A stretch of DNA of 64,000 nucleotides, taken from contig NZ_LJHS01000019.1 in NCBI RefSeq assembly GCF_001296045.1, positions 124,001-188,000 on the forward strand. Reading direction: 5' to 3'. Below, piece after piece: positions 1-10,116 of the stretch (positions are counted from its first letter, which is position 1; each line of letters starts with the position of its first letter). The position numbers and the translations under genes were made by a program. This stretch comes from Rhizobium sp. AAP43. Its GTDB lineage: Bacteria > Pseudomonadota > Alphaproteobacteria > Rhizobiales > Rhizobiaceae. The notes beneath the pieces were generated by a model. The model did not search any database, had not been told where the DNA came from, and saw only the letters and a program-made list of their open reading frames with translations.

Positions 1-390
1 AGATAGTTCGGGAAGGCCTCCATAAGTGCTCCGAACAAGCGTGATCCGATCGATCTCACCCCATACCAGAGTTAAATTGGTCGGAAACCCAAGCATGATG
101 CCGTTGTCGGAAACTTCAAGGATCAAGGCGTTGCGTGGATCAAAAACCGGCAGCCGCTTCGTGAGGCTTCCGACCAGGGCAATGCTAAAGCCTGAGCAGA
201 AAATAGAAACGGCAATGTCAGCGACCACAGGGGTCGAAAGCCAATCAGACACGCCCCGCCCCAGGTGCCACCCCATTACCACGAGCATAACGGTCAAGAG
301 TGTTTTGTAAATCTTTCGACTGCGCCGAAGCTCGAAAACAACATGACGACTACGCGCTGTATCATCGCGCTTACTACCTGCGCCTCCCAT
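1..390 (-). CDS. Two-TM membrane protein, PH-like cytosolic domain (3' end cut by window edge)
   Basis: The frame is open from an ATG at 390 to the window edge (130 codons, no stop), so the C-terminus is missing. Two hydrophobic stretches are visible at about residues 27-45 and 55-75. They are followed by a soluble part with FDPRNALILEVSDNGI and VWGEIDRITLV, the pattern of small PH-fold membrane proteins of the STM3941 type. It starts 22 bases after the hflX stop, behind a GAGGGG ribosome site, so it is probably the last gene of the hfq-hflX unit. The protein at 39285-39785 has the same two-TM plus soluble-domain layout. Its function is not known to me. Confidence 0.7.
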   Translation of the reverse strand, partial: MGGAGSKRDDTARSRHVVFELRRSRKIYKTLLTVMLVVMGWHLGRGVSDWLSTPVVADIAVSIFCSGFSIALVGSLTKRLPVFDPRNALILEVSDNGIMLGFPTNLTLVWGEIDRITLVRSTYGGLPELS

Positions 391-412
391 CTCGCCCCTC
401 AGGCCAGAGCAC

Positions 413-1747
413 TTAGCGCTCCCAGTCTTCCTTGTCAGTCGCCTTCTTGCTCCCGAGCTTGCGCTCGAGCTCGTCCGCCTGGCGGTCGGTCAGCCGCACA
501 TCAAGGCTGACGCTGCCATCCTCGTGGTCCTCGCGACTGCTGACGACAGCATTGCCATAGAGCCAGGACACGACCGCCTGCTTGTCAGCGGGAACCATGA
601 TCGTGGCCTCAGTCAAAACGCCTGAGAGCCGCTGCGAGATCGTCTCCAGCAGGACATCGACACCCTCGCCCGAAATCGCCGATACAGGCCGGACATTCTC
701 TCGACCGGCAGCCTTTTGCAGGATGCCGTCATGATTGTCGGGATCAAGACGATCGATCTTGTTCCAGACCTCGATGATCCGCTCCGAGCGCTCCTTCTCG
801 TCGATCCCGAGATCGTCGAGAATGCGCAGAACATCTGCGGACTGGGCGCCGTTATCAGGATCGGCCATATCACGCACATGCAGGATCAGATCGGCTTCCA
901 GTACTTCTTCAAGCGTGGCGCGGAAGGCGGCGACAAGGTGCATTGGCAAGTCAGAAATAAAACCAACCGTATCCGACATGATGACGGTGCGGCCATGAGG
1001 CAGCTTCATTCGCCGAAGCGTTGGATCAAGCGTGGCGAACAGCATGTCTTCGGCCAGAACACCGGCACCGGTGATCCGGTTAAACAACGTCGACTTGCCC
1101 GCATTGGTATAACCGACCAGCGCGACAATCGGATGCGGCACCTTGCGCCGCTTGGCGCGGTGGAGCTGACGGGTGCGGACCACCTGCTCCAGCTCACGCT
1201 CCAACTTAATGATCTTGTCCTGCAGCTGCCGGCGGTCGGCTTCGATCTGGGTTTCACCCGGCCCGCCCATGAAACCAGCACCACCGCGCTGCCGTTCAAG
1301 GTGGGTCCAGGAGCGCACGAGGCGGCCCTTCTGGTAATTGAGGTGCGCGAGTTCGACCTGCAGCGTTCCTTCCTTGGTGGACGCCCGGCGGCCGAAGATT
1401 TCGAGGATGAGGCCCGTCCGGTCGATGACCTTGGCGTTCCAGGCCTTCTCCAAATTGCGCTGCTGAACCGGTGTCAGCGGATGATCGACAATGACGAGAC
1501 CCGCATCGTGCTCGTCAAGCAGCGCGGTTACCTCGGCGATCTTACCGGTGCCGAGAAGCGTCGCCGGCCTTGGCTGATTGACAGCCACGATCAGCCCCTG
1601 AACGATGGTGAGATCAATCGCTCTGGCAAGACCGATCGCCTCTTCGAGGCGCGCTTCGTTAGATCGTCCGGGAGCGGGCGGCGCTCCATCGGGCAGGCTC
1701 TGGGGCCTTGCCTGCTTGAGGACTGGGACGAGCACGAGGACACGCAT
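413..1747 (-). CDS. hflX: GTPase HflX
   Basis: Ribosome-associated GTPase that in other bacteria splits stalled or heat-damaged 70S ribosomes. The 444-residue protein has the HflX N-terminal domain, then the family signature GPGETQIE (about 162-169), a coiled linker, and the G domain with GYTNAGKS (212-219), DTVGF (259-263) and NKID (329-332). It follows hfq, as in many proteobacteria. The frame stays open upstream of the chosen ATG for about 25 codons that read like protein (NESIIPEGEKHRDD), but there is no ATG, GTG or TTG there, and the ribosome site before the ATG is weak. Either translation is coupled to hfq or an unusual start codon is used. Confidence 0.95.
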   Translation of the reverse strand: MRVLVLVPVLKQARPQSLPDGAPPAPGRSNEARLEEAIGLARAIDLTIVQGLIVAVNQPRPATLLGTGKIAEVTALLDEHDAGLVIVDHPLTPVQQRNLEKAWNAKVIDRTGLILEIFGRRASTKEGTLQVELAHLNYQKGRLVRSWTHLERQRGGAGFMGGPGETQIEADRRQLQDKIIKLERELEQVVRTRQLHRAKRRKVPHPIVALVGYTNAGKSTLFNRITGAGVLAEDMLFATLDPTLRRMKLPHGRTVIMSDTVGFISDLPMHLVAAFRATLEEVLEADLILHVRDMADPDNGAQSADVLRILDDLGIDEKERSERIIEVWNKIDRLDPDNHDGILQKAAGRENVRPVSAISGEGVDVLLETISQRLSGVLTEATIMVPADKQAVVSWLYGNAVVSSREDHEDGSVSLDVRLTDRQADELERKLGSKKATDKEDWER

Positions 1748-1814
1748 ATCATCCCGGTGCTTTTCGCCTTCCGGGATGATCGACTCATTCTTGGTATCGC
1801 GGGTTGTTATGATC

Positions 1815-2066
1815 TCAGTCCTGTGCGGAAGCGTTTTCGTCGTTCTCGAACATCGTCATCGGCTGGCCCGGCATGATGGTCGAGATGGCGTGCTTGTAGA
1901 CCAATTGCGAATGGCCGTCGCGACGAAGAAGAACGCAGAAATTGTCAAAGGAAGTTACGACACCTGTCAGCTTCACACCATTGATCAGAAAGATCGTGAG
2001 GGAGATCTTCTGCTTGCGGACGGTGTTGAGAAAAAGATCCTGCAGGTTTTGAGAACGTTCCGCCAT
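1815..2066 (-). CDS. hfq: RNA chaperone Hfq
   Basis: Sm-like hexameric RNA chaperone that pairs small RNAs with mRNAs. At 83 residues it has the usual alphaproteobacterial length. Residues QNLQDLFLN begin the Sm1 motif, and the Sm2 motif is YKHAISTI, followed by a short acidic tail. An AAGAAG ribosome site lies about 8 bases before the ATG. The 67-base gap to hflX and the same orientation suggest one transcript. An inverted repeat sits 23 bases upstream of the start (see 2089-2106). Confidence 0.98.
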   Translation of the reverse strand: MAERSQNLQDLFLNTVRKQKISLTIFLINGVKLTGVVTSFDNFCVLLRRDGHSQLVYKHAISTIMPGQPMTMFENDENASAQD

Positions 2067-2088
2067 GGCGCCGCTTCTTTCTTTATTG

Positions 2089-2106
2089 CCGGCCGTTTTC
2101 GACCGG
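2089..2106 (-). promoter_or_regulatory. Hairpin in the hfq 5' leader
   Basis: CCGGCCG and CGACCGG form a 7-bp stem (one G-U pair in RNA) around a four-base loop. It lies 23 bases upstream of the hfq ATG and would be within the hfq leader. Autoregulation of hfq has been reported in Sinorhizobium, but a role for this hairpin is only inference. Confidence 0.3.
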
Positions 2107-2332
2107 TGTGATTATTCTTGACTGCTGGTAAGGAAGCAGGGACTTGCCCTCGCACCCCTCCTCAGGCGAATGTGGTATCAAATCGCCGTCTTCTCCGCAA
2201 TGTCGAAAAACGCCGGGCAAGAGCGTTCACGCGCCCTGTTCAAGACGGGATGGCAGTGACGAAACGATCGCAGTCCACGACCTGTACCAGGTGGCCTAGA
2301 CGCTCGAGACACTGCGAACTTATGCCCCAACC

Positions 2333-3709
2333 TCAGAAATACTGGATCGACACACGAAAGAGCTGCTCGACATGGCGCACAGAGTCGGCAGCCGCAAAAA
2401 GCACGACCCGATCCCTGGCCTTGATCTTAGTATCCCCATCCGGACGGATCACGGTCTTATCGCGATAGATGGCGCCAATCCGGAGCCCCGGCGGCAATTC
2501 CAATTCGCGAAACGGCCTGCCGACCAGAGGTGACGTCTCAAGTGCCTCAGCCTCGATGACCTCTGCCTTGCCCTTCTGCACCGCATACACTGCGCGGATA
2601 CGGCCCTTGCGGACATGCTGCAGAACGCGCGAGATCGTCACCGCCCGTGGATTGATCGCCGCATCGATCCCGATGGAACCGGCAATATCGTGGAAGGACG
2701 GGTTGTTGATCAGCGCCATGCCCGACTTGCAGCCGAGACGTTTTGCCATCGCCGTACCGAGAATATTGGTCTGGTCGTTGTTTGTCAGCGCCACCATCAG
2801 ATCGGCATCCTGGATATCGGCCTGCTGCAGAATATTCTGATCGAGAGCTGACCCATGCAGGACGATGCCATTCGGCAATTGGTCGGACACCATCAAAGCG
2901 CGATCGCGATCGCTCTCGATGATCTTCAGGCGCACGCGCGGCTGCATCTTCTCGATGGTTTGCGCAACATAGTAGCCGATGTTACCGCCACCGGCGATGA
3001 CGATCCGGCCCGCCTCCTGCTCTTCGTGGCCAAACAGGCCAAGGGTCCGTCGCGCATGATCCTTCTGGCAGATCACATAGGCAAGATCGCCGACATGAAG
3101 CTGATCCTGGGATCGCGCCACGCTGAGGCGACCATTGCGATAGATCGCGCACACTGTCGCCATCAGATCGGGAAAGAGCTCGCTCAACTGGTTGAGCGGC
3201 GTGTCGACGACTGGGCAGTCCTCCATGCATTCGATGGCGAGCATGGCAATCGTGTCATCGGCGAAACGAACGATGTCGGTGGCCCCGGGGAAAGAGATGC
3301 GGCGCAGCACCATTTTGCCGACCTCGATTTCGGGCGAAATCGTCACGTCGATCGGAAGGTTGTCACGGCTGAAGAGATCGGAATATTCGGGCCTGAGATA
3401 ATTCTGCGAACGGATACGCGCAATCTTGGTCGGCACATTGAACAGCGAATGCGCCACCTGGCAGGCCGTCATGTTGATTTCGTCATAAAGCGTCACCGCA
3501 ATCAGCATATCTGCCTGATCGGCACCAGCCAGCGCCAGAACGTCCGGATGCGCGCCGTGCCCGACATAGCCGCGAACGTCCAGCGTTTCCGTGATGTGTG
3601 TAATCAGCGAGGCCGACGTATCGATGATCGAGACGTCATTGTCCTCCTGAGACAGACGTTCGGCGATACCGTAGCCGACCTGTCCGGCTCCGCAAATGAT
3701 GACCTTCAT
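2333..3709 (-). CDS. trkA: Trk potassium uptake NAD-binding subunit TrkA
   Basis: Cytoplasmic regulatory subunit of the TrkH/TrkG potassium channel. The 458 residues hold two RCK_N Rossmann domains, with GAGQVG at 7-12 and GGGNIG at about 240-245. Each is followed by an RCK_C (TrkA_C) domain, the second ending with the ARDRVVLFA pattern. It lies between ntrX and hfq, the usual rhizobial place. No TrkH membrane subunit is in the window. Confidence 0.96.
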   Translation of the reverse strand: MKVIICGAGQVGYGIAERLSQEDNDVSIIDTSASLITHITETLDVRGYVGHGAHPDVLALAGADQADMLIAVTLYDEINMTACQVAHSLFNVPTKIARIRSQNYLRPEYSDLFSRDNLPIDVTISPEIEVGKMVLRRISFPGATDIVRFADDTIAMLAIECMEDCPVVDTPLNQLSELFPDLMATVCAIYRNGRLSVARSQDQLHVGDLAYVICQKDHARRTLGLFGHEEQEAGRIVIAGGGNIGYYVAQTIEKMQPRVRLKIIESDRDRALMVSDQLPNGIVLHGSALDQNILQQADIQDADLMVALTNNDQTNILGTAMAKRLGCKSGMALINNPSFHDIAGSIGIDAAINPRAVTISRVLQHVRKGRIRAVYAVQKGKAEVIEAEALETSPLVGRPFRELELPPGLRIGAIYRDKTVIRPDGDTKIKARDRVVLFAAADSVRHVEQLFRVSIQYF

Positions 3710-3759
3710 GCCGTTCTCCCCTGCCTGACGGCGTAAAATCCGGACTCGACCCCGCCCGC

Positions 3760-5124
3760 TTATACGCCAAGGGATTTCAGTTTGCGATGGAGGGCCGACC
3801 GCTCCATACCGACAAATTCAGCGGTCCGGGAGATATTGCCGCCAAACCGGTTGATCTGAGCGATCAGATAGTCACGCTCGAACATTTCACGCGCCTCCCG
3901 GAGCGGAAGGGTCATGATATGCGTGTCACTGCGAGCAGACACCTTCGGCAGCATGTCGGAGAAATCTTGCGGCAGCATATCAGCCGAAATCGGCGTATCA
4001 GGGCTGTCGCTCTGAACGAGGATCAACAACCGCTCCATGTTATTGCGCAGCTGGCGGATATTCCCCGGCCAGTCATTGGCCTGCAGCACCGCCATCGCGT
4101 CGTCACCGATCCGGCGCTGACGAATACCAGCCTGTTCAGCAATCTGGCGCATGAAGAGATCGACCAGGAACGGAATGTCCTCACGGCGCTCGGCGAGCGC
4201 CGGCACTTTGATGGGCACAACGGCAAGCCGATGAAAGAGGTCCTCGCGGAGCCGCCCTTCGGCGATCATGCCTTCCAGGTTGTAAGCGCTGGACGAGATG
4301 ATGCGCACATCGACCTTCACCCGCTTGGAGCCACCGACGCGCTCGAACTGCTGGTCGACCAGGACCCTAAGGATCTTGTTCTGCGTCTCGCGCGGCATTT
4401 CACCGATCTCATCGAGATAGAGGATGCCACGATGGGCTTCCTCGAGCGCGCCGATCTTGCGCGGCTGTCCAGGCGCGCCCTCTGTTCCGAATAGCGCAAT
4501 CTCCATGCGCTCAGGCGTAATCGCGGCAGCATTCAAGGAAACGAAAGGCCCGGCGGCTCTGCTGGACCGCCTGTGGATCATCCGCGCCACCAGTTCCTTG
4601 CCAGAACCAGATGGACCCAGGATCATGATACGGCTGTTGGTTGGCGCCACCTTCTCGATGGTCTGGCGCAGCTGCGATACCGCAACCGAGGTGCCGATCA
4701 GCTCCATCGCATCACCGGTCCGCCGTTTCAGCTCGGAAACCTCGCGCTTCAACTTGGAGTTTTCGAGCGCGCGCTCGGCGATCAGAATGAGACGGTCGGC
4801 CTTGAACGGCTTTTCGATGAAATCGAAGGCACCCCGCTTGATCGCCGAGACCGCCGTTTCGATATTGCCATGGCCGGATATCATCACCACCGGCAAGTCG
4901 GGATGGCGTATCCGGATCTCATCGAGCAGGGAAAGCCCGTCAAGACGGCTGCCCTGCATCCAGATGTCGAGAAAGACGAGACGCGGAACACGATCCGAAA
5001 TTGCTGCGAGAGCGCTGTCAGCGTCATGCGCCGTGCGGGTTTCGTGTCCCTCATCGCTGAGGATCCCGGAGACGATCTCGCGAATGTCCTCTTCGTCATC
5101 GACTACCAGAATATCAGAGGCCAT
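3760..5124 (-). CDS. ntrX: Nitrogen regulation response regulator NtrX
   Basis: Response regulator of the NtrYX pair. The 454 residues comprise a receiver domain (acceptor Asp53 in FLDIWMQ, Lys105), an AAA+ domain with Walker A GPSGSGKE (170-177) and LYLDEIGEMP, and a C-terminal Fis-type helix-turn-helix (NISRTAEFVGMERSALHRKL). The sigma-54-contacting GAFTGA loop is not present: the stretch after ALFGTEGAPGQPRK is shortened and leads straight to GALEEAHRG. NtrX is therefore unlikely to be a conventional sigma-54 activator. Its start overlaps the end of ntrY by 11 bases, consistent with coupled translation. Confidence 0.96.
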   Translation of the reverse strand: MASDILVVDDEEDIREIVSGILSDEGHETRTAHDADSALAAISDRVPRLVFLDIWMQGSRLDGLSLLDEIRIRHPDLPVVMISGHGNIETAVSAIKRGAFDFIEKPFKADRLILIAERALENSKLKREVSELKRRTGDAMELIGTSVAVSQLRQTIEKVAPTNSRIMILGPSGSGKELVARMIHRRSSRAAGPFVSLNAAAITPERMEIALFGTEGAPGQPRKIGALEEAHRGILYLDEIGEMPRETQNKILRVLVDQQFERVGGSKRVKVDVRIISSSAYNLEGMIAEGRLREDLFHRLAVVPIKVPALAERREDIPFLVDLFMRQIAEQAGIRQRRIGDDAMAVLQANDWPGNIRQLRNNMERLLILVQSDSPDTPISADMLPQDFSDMLPKVSARSDTHIMTLPLREAREMFERDYLIAQINRFGGNISRTAEFVGMERSALHRKLKSLGV

Positions 5125-7381
5125 TGATCACTTCCTTGTCGTTCACGCTTTCGGCAGACGGCGCATCCGCGCGCGGCAGGATAATGCGAATCATCGCACC
5201 CCGACCTCGATCGAATTCCGCCGGCGCATCGTGCAGCTCGAGCTGTCCGCCGTGCTCTTCAATGATTTTCTTGACGATAGCGAGACCGAGCCCTGTGCCC
5301 TTCTCGCGCATCGTCATGTAGGGCTCCAGGATGCGGTGCCGGTTTTCAGTCGGCAATCCGCGACCATTGTCGATGACATCGACCATGAAGCGGTCATTCT
5401 GGTCATCGAAATGCGACCGGACCATGATCTTGCCGCCCTCGCCCAGCTCCTCCCGGGGAACGGACTCGATCGACTCGACGGCATTCTTGACGATGTTGCC
5501 AACCGCCTGGGCCAGCATGCGAGCATCGAAGCTGCCGATCAGAGGGGCATCGCCGAAATCGCGCTGGAAATCGATGTCCGCACTACCAATTTCGCGAAGG
5601 AAGACGGCATCCGTCAGCACTTCGCGCAGATCCACTCGCTGTTTCGTCGGCTTCGGCATGCGAGCAAAGGAAGAGAACTCGTCGACCATGCGGCCGATAT
5701 CCTCGACCTGCCGAATGATCGTATCCGTGCATTGATTGAAAACCGCCTTGTCGTCCTCGGCGATATGTTTGCCATAACGACGCTTAAGACGCTCAGCGGA
5801 GAGCTGGATCGGGGTCAGCGGGTTCTTGATCTCGTGTGCGATCCGCCTTGCGACATCGGCCCAAGCGGTGGAACGCTGCGCCACCACCAGATCAGTGATA
5901 TCGTCGAGCGTGATGACGTAGCTGTCTTCTGATCCGCGCGTTTCTTCGCGGGTGACCTGAACGTTGAGTGTCCGCTCTTTGCCGCCACGAATCATGTTGA
6001 TCTGTTCTCGGTACTCGCCGCGATGGCGAACGGCCGCCTCCGACAAGACACGATCGACTTCGGGCGCAACAAGGGCGAGCTTCTGGCCAATTAGCTCATC
6101 GGCGGGCAAAGCAAGAAAGAATTCGACGGAGGGATTAACGATGGAAATGATGCCGTCGCCCTCAACGCCGATGACGGCAGCAGTGACACCGGAAAGCACC
6201 GCTTCGATGAACCGGCGCCGATCGTCGACCTCGTCTTTCGCCTCAAGGATTTCGTCGCGCTGCGACCGGATCTGGGACACCATCTTGTTGAATGTCCGCG
6301 ACAGACTTCCGACGTCACCATCAGCTGCCCGGACCGGAACCAGAACATTGAGATTGCCGGACGCAATGCTGTCCGCAGCACCGATCAGTAGTCTAATAGG
6401 ACGCACGATCCGGTCCGCCACGGCAATCGCGGTCCAGATGGCTGCCAGAAGCACGATCAGGGCAAAGCCCAGATAAAGAATGGCAAAGGCGATCTGCAGT
6501 GTCGTTCGCCCATCCTCCATCGCCTTGTATTCGGCGGTGTTGTCTTCCATCAGGCGCATCGCCTGCATGACCTTCGGGTCAACCGCCCGGATCGTGTAGA
6601 GATAGGTACCGGAAAGCGAATCGAGCTTGATGATCGCCCCGACAAGATTGGTTACTCCCGGCGGAATGAGCGTCGGCTGACCGGCTGCAGCGCTTTGCAG
6701 CGCATCGCGCGGGATCGCCGGCAGCGGCTTGTCCGTATCAATATCCGCCTTGGTGATCGACGAACCGTCCTCGCGGACGAGAAAGGCGCCGAGCATGCCA
6801 CGACCTCTCGCCTGTCGTGTCATGAGTTCCACGAAGCCGGTCCGGTCGAGATAAAAGAGAGCCCGATTCCGCTCGAGGTCGTTGGCCATCGAGATTGTCT
6901 GCCCCTGCAGATAGCTCGCATTTTCGAGCATATAGGCCTGGGCGACGTTCAGCGAAGACGAAACGATCGACTGTGTTCGGATCGAGAACCAGCGATCCAG
7001 CCCGACGTTAAGGGTGATTGAGGCAAAGATCGCGACGAGAATGGCCGGCGTGATGGCAATAACCGAAAACAGCGTGACAATGCGAACATGCAGTCGCGCC
7101 GCAGCTCGCCCGCGATTACGCGCCTTGAACAGCCGCAGAAGCTCGCGCACGATCAGCACCATCAGCCCGACGATGAACAGCGAATTGATCACGGCCGAGG
7201 CCGCCAAAACTCGCGTCGTCGGCTCGATTGGCGTCAGCCCGAGCAGAATGGGCAGCGTGAAGCTGGCGCTGAGCAGAGCACCGCCGGCGAGCAGAAGTCC
7301 CGGCAGGGCAAAAGAAGCCCTGCGGTCTTTGGCCAATGCGGCATCAAATTCCGCAACTGAGGTCACCCCCACGCCTGCCAT
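5114..7381 (-). CDS. ntrY: Nitrogen regulation sensor histidine kinase NtrY
   Basis: Membrane sensor kinase of the NtrYX system. I chose the ATG at 7381 (MAGVGVTSVAE), which has GGGGGA 7 bases upstream; a longer frame begins at 7423. The 755 residues show three N-terminal membrane segments, a periplasmic sensing region, a fourth membrane segment (about 310-335), HAMP (ADRIVRPIRLL), PAS, the phospho-acceptor box HEIKNPLTPIQLSAERLKR, and an ATPase domain with N, G1 (DNGRGLP) and G2 (GTGLGLAIVKK) boxes. About 150 bases separate it from ntrC, so it may have its own promoter. Confidence 0.96.
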   Translation of the reverse strand: MAGVGVTSVAEFDAALAKDRRASFALPGLLLAGGALLSASFTLPILLGLTPIEPTTRVLAASAVINSLFIVGLMVLIVRELLRLFKARNRGRAAARLHVRIVTLFSVIAITPAILVAIFASITLNVGLDRWFSIRTQSIVSSSLNVAQAYMLENASYLQGQTISMANDLERNRALFYLDRTGFVELMTRQARGRGMLGAFLVREDGSSITKADIDTDKPLPAIPRDALQSAAAGQPTLIPPGVTNLVGAIIKLDSLSGTYLYTIRAVDPKVMQAMRLMEDNTAEYKAMEDGRTTLQIAFAILYLGFALIVLLAAIWTAIAVADRIVRPIRLLIGAADSIASGNLNVLVPVRAADGDVGSLSRTFNKMVSQIRSQRDEILEAKDEVDDRRRFIEAVLSGVTAAVIGVEGDGIISIVNPSVEFFLALPADELIGQKLALVAPEVDRVLSEAAVRHRGEYREQINMIRGGKERTLNVQVTREETRGSEDSYVITLDDITDLVVAQRSTAWADVARRIAHEIKNPLTPIQLSAERLKRRYGKHIAEDDKAVFNQCTDTIIRQVEDIGRMVDEFSSFARMPKPTKQRVDLREVLTDAVFLREIGSADIDFQRDFGDAPLIGSFDARMLAQAVGNIVKNAVESIESVPREELGEGGKIMVRSHFDDQNDRFMVDVIDNGRGLPTENRHRILEPYMTMREKGTGLGLAIVKKIIEEHGGQLELHDAPAEFDRGRGAMIRIILPRADAPSAESVNDKEVINGL

Positions 7382-7531
7382 TCCATATTCCCCCGGGTCC
7401 GTATTGCGCGGACCTCTATGCATCCAACACCGTCATGGGTCGTCACCGGGAGCAAACTGCCGGTTCGACACAGTCAACGTGGCTTTTGAGCAACGTATTG
7501 TGGCGAAATTGCAACGGAGGTTCCCGGCATG

Positions 7532-8983
7532 TCAAGCCGAGCGGGAGCTGCGATAGACGGAAACGCCGAGTTCGCGGATCTTCTTGCGCAAGGTATTGCG
7601 ATTGAGCCCGAGGAGATCAGCAGCCTTGATCTGATTTCCGCGTGTCGCCGTCAGCGCGGCAAGGATCAGCGGATACTCCATTTCGGTCAGCACACGGTCA
7701 TAGAGGCCGGCCGGCGGCAGGGCGTCACCAAAACCTGCAAAATAGGTGCGCATGTTTTCCTCGACCGCCTGCGCGATCGTCATGCTGCCAACGGGCACGC
7801 CTGCCTTGGTGATTGGACTGTCGGAAATATCCGCCCGCAGCTCCTGCTCGACGATTTCGCGGCCGATGACATCCTGTGGATAAAGCGCCATCAGGCGGCG
7901 AACAACATTCTCAAGCTCGCGAACATTGCCCGGCCATGCATAGGATTTCATAACTTCGAGCGCATCCTGGTCGAAACGCTTTGCGTCCAGCCCTTCCTTC
8001 TCGCCCTGCTGGATGAAATGCCGGACGAGGTCGGGAATGTCCTCCGCGCGATCGCGCAGCGGCGGCAGCCGCAACGGAACCACGTTGAGGCGATAATACA
8101 AATCCTCGCGGAAAAGACCCTGATTGATGGACTGCTTCAGGTCCTTGTTGGTCGCAGCAACAATACGGACATCCGTGCGGATCGGCGTGCGCCCGCCAAC
8201 GGTCGTATATTCGCCTTGTTGCAAGACGCGCAGAAGGCGCGTCTGCGCATCCATCGGCATGTCGCCAATCTCGTCAAGAAAGAGCGTGCCCCCCTCGGCT
8301 TGTTCAAAGCGGCCCGTAGAGCGTGTCTGCGCACCGGTGAACGCACCCTTCTCGTGACCGAACAACTCCGATTCGATCAGGTCTCGTGGAATGGCTGCCA
8401 TGTTGATCGCAACGAAGGGACCGTGGCGGCGCTTGCCGTAATCGTGAAGAGCCTTGGCCACCAGTTCCTTGCCGGTGCCGGACTCACCCGTGATCATCAA
8501 CGTCAGGTCAGTCTGCATGAGACGAGCAAGGACGCGGTAGATTTCCTGCATGGCTGCAGAACGACCGACAAGCGGCATCCCATCCTGCATGTCGTCGTCG
8601 AGGCGCGCCGGACGCTTCTTCGGTTCGGACAGGGCCCGGCCAATGATCGCGATCAGTTCGGTGAGATCGAAAGGCTTCGGCAGATAGTCATAGGCGCCCT
8701 TTTCGGAAGCCTTGATTGCAGTCATGAAAGTGTTCTGCGCGCTCATCACAAGCACGGGCAAGTCTGGCCGGGCCTTCTTGATCCGCGGCAGGAGATCAAA
8801 TGCATTCTCGTCCGGCATCACGACATCGGTCACCACGAGATCGCCCTCGCCGGCCGACACCCAGCGCCACAAAGTGGCGGCGTTCGAGGTGATGCGCACA
8901 TCATAGCCTGCCCGGCTCAAGGCCTGGTTCAGGACCGTGCGGATCGCAGCATCGTCGTCTGCAACAAGAATTGTGGCCGTCAT
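7532..8983 (-). CDS. ntrC: Nitrogen regulator NtrC
   Basis: Sigma-54-dependent activator of nitrogen-scavenging genes. I chose the start [11 protein letters not shown] at 8983, whose ATGA overlaps the ntrB stop, over a longer frame from 9088. The 483 residues hold a receiver (Asp53 in TDVVMPDE), an AAA+ domain with GESGTGKE, an intact GAFTGA loop, FLDEIGDMP, and a Fis-type helix-turn-helix ([20 protein letters not shown]). It is co-transcribed with dusB and ntrB. Confidence 0.97.
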   Translation of the reverse strand: MTATILVADDDAAIRTVLNQALSRAGYDVRITSNAATLWRWVSAGEGDLVVTDVVMPDENAFDLLPRIKKARPDLPVLVMSAQNTFMTAIKASEKGAYDYLPKPFDLTELIAIIGRALSEPKKRPARLDDDMQDGMPLVGRSAAMQEIYRVLARLMQTDLTLMITGESGTGKELVAKALHDYGKRRHGPFVAINMAAIPRDLIESELFGHEKGAFTGAQTRSTGRFEQAEGGTLFLDEIGDMPMDAQTRLLRVLQQGEYTTVGGRTPIRTDVRIVAATNKDLKQSINQGLFREDLYYRLNVVPLRLPPLRDRAEDIPDLVRHFIQQGEKEGLDAKRFDQDALEVMKSYAWPGNVRELENVVRRLMALYPQDVIGREIVEQELRADISDSPITKAGVPVGSMTIAQAVEENMRTYFAGFGDALPPAGLYDRVLTEMEYPLILAALTATRGNQIKAADLLGLNRNTLRKKIRELGVSVYRSSRSA

Positions 8984-10116
8984 TCGTATGTTCCCGTGGA
9001 TTTGGCAATCGGCGCGTCGTCGAGTGCAATTTCTTTCGACATTGGCATCAGGACGCGGAAGGTGGTGCGGTTCGCCTGGCTCTCGCATTCGACGATGCCG
9101 CCATGGCCGCCGATAATCTTGGCGACCAGAGCCAGCCCCAACCCCGAACCATTGGTCTTGGTCGTAATGAAGGGATCGAAGAGATGCGGCAGAAGGTCGG
9201 ATGGAACGCCAGGACCGTTGTCATGGACGCAGAATTCGAGCGGCAAGGAAATCTTCTCGCGCGAGCCGGCAACCGAGAGACGGATACCCGGACGATATGC
9301 CGTCGTTAGCTGAATCTCTCCGTCCGACCGTTCGCCAATGGCCTCGGCGGCATTCTTCACCAGGTTCAGGAACACCTGCACCAACTGGTCGCGATTGGCA
9401 AAGACCGGGGGCAACGACGGGTCATAGCTTTCGGTGATGCGAATGTTGCGCGCAAAACCCGCTTTGGCGACCGCCTTCACCTGATCAAGGACCGAATGGA
9501 TGTTGATCGACTGGCGATCCACCGGACGCTCATCCGAGAACACCTCCATACGATCGACCAACGACACAATCCGATCAGTCTCATCGCAGATGAGCCGTGT
9601 CAGAGCCCGATCTTCATCGGTAACGGCAGTCTCCAGCAGCTGCGCGGCACCTCGAATGCCCGAAAGTGGGTTCTTGATCTCATGCGCCAGCATCGAGGCA
9701 AGCCCTGTGACTGATCGCGCGGCCGCACGATGCGTCAACTGCCGGTCGATCTTGTCGGCCATCGAGCGTTCCTGAAAAACGACAACGACATTTCCCGGCT
9801 GGCTCAGCACCGGAGCGACATAGAGATCAACGAGTTTTTCCTGGCCAAGTCGCGGCGAACTGAGGTCGACGCGGTATTCATTCACCGGCGCGCGACGTTC
9901 GCGCACCTGCTCGATAAGGGATAGAAGCGGACTGCCAAAGGGAATGAAGGTCGAGATACGATAGCGCGACAGATGTGTCGCGCTCGCGCCGAAAAAGGCC
10001 TCAGCCTCCCAATTGGCAAAAGCGATATGGCCGTTGGCATCCACCATTACCACGGGATTCTGGATGGCGTTCAAGACGGCCATGGCGAGGCCGGTCCCCT
10101 TGTCATTCGCCGTCAT
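8980..10116 (-). CDS. ntrB: Nitrogen regulation sensor kinase/phosphatase NtrB
   Basis: Soluble PII-responsive kinase/phosphatase acting on NtrC. The 378 residues have an N-terminal PAS domain, the H-box [18 protein letters not shown], the N-box [10 protein letters not shown], and G boxes DNGPGVP and [12 protein letters not shown]. It overlaps dusB upstream by 4 bases (ATGA) and ntrC downstream by 4 bases, so the three genes form one tightly coupled operon. Confidence 0.97.
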   Translation of the reverse strand: MTANDKGTGLAMAVLNAIQNPVVMVDANGHIAFANWEAEAFFGASATHLSRYRISTFIPFGSPLLSLIEQVRERRAPVNEYRVDLSSPRLGQEKLVDLYVAPVLSQPGNVVVVFQERSMADKIDRQLTHRAAARSVTGLASMLAHEIKNPLSGIRGAAQLLETAVTDEDRALTRLICDETDRIVSLVDRMEVFSDERPVDRQSINIHSVLDQVKAVAKAGFARNIRITESYDPSLPPVFANRDQLVQVFLNLVKNAAEAIGERSDGEIQLTTAYRPGIRLSVAGSREKISLPLEFCVHDNGPGVPSDLLPHLFDPFITTKTNGSGLGLALVAKIIGGHGGIVECESQANRTTFRVLMPMSKEIALDDAPIAKSTGTYE

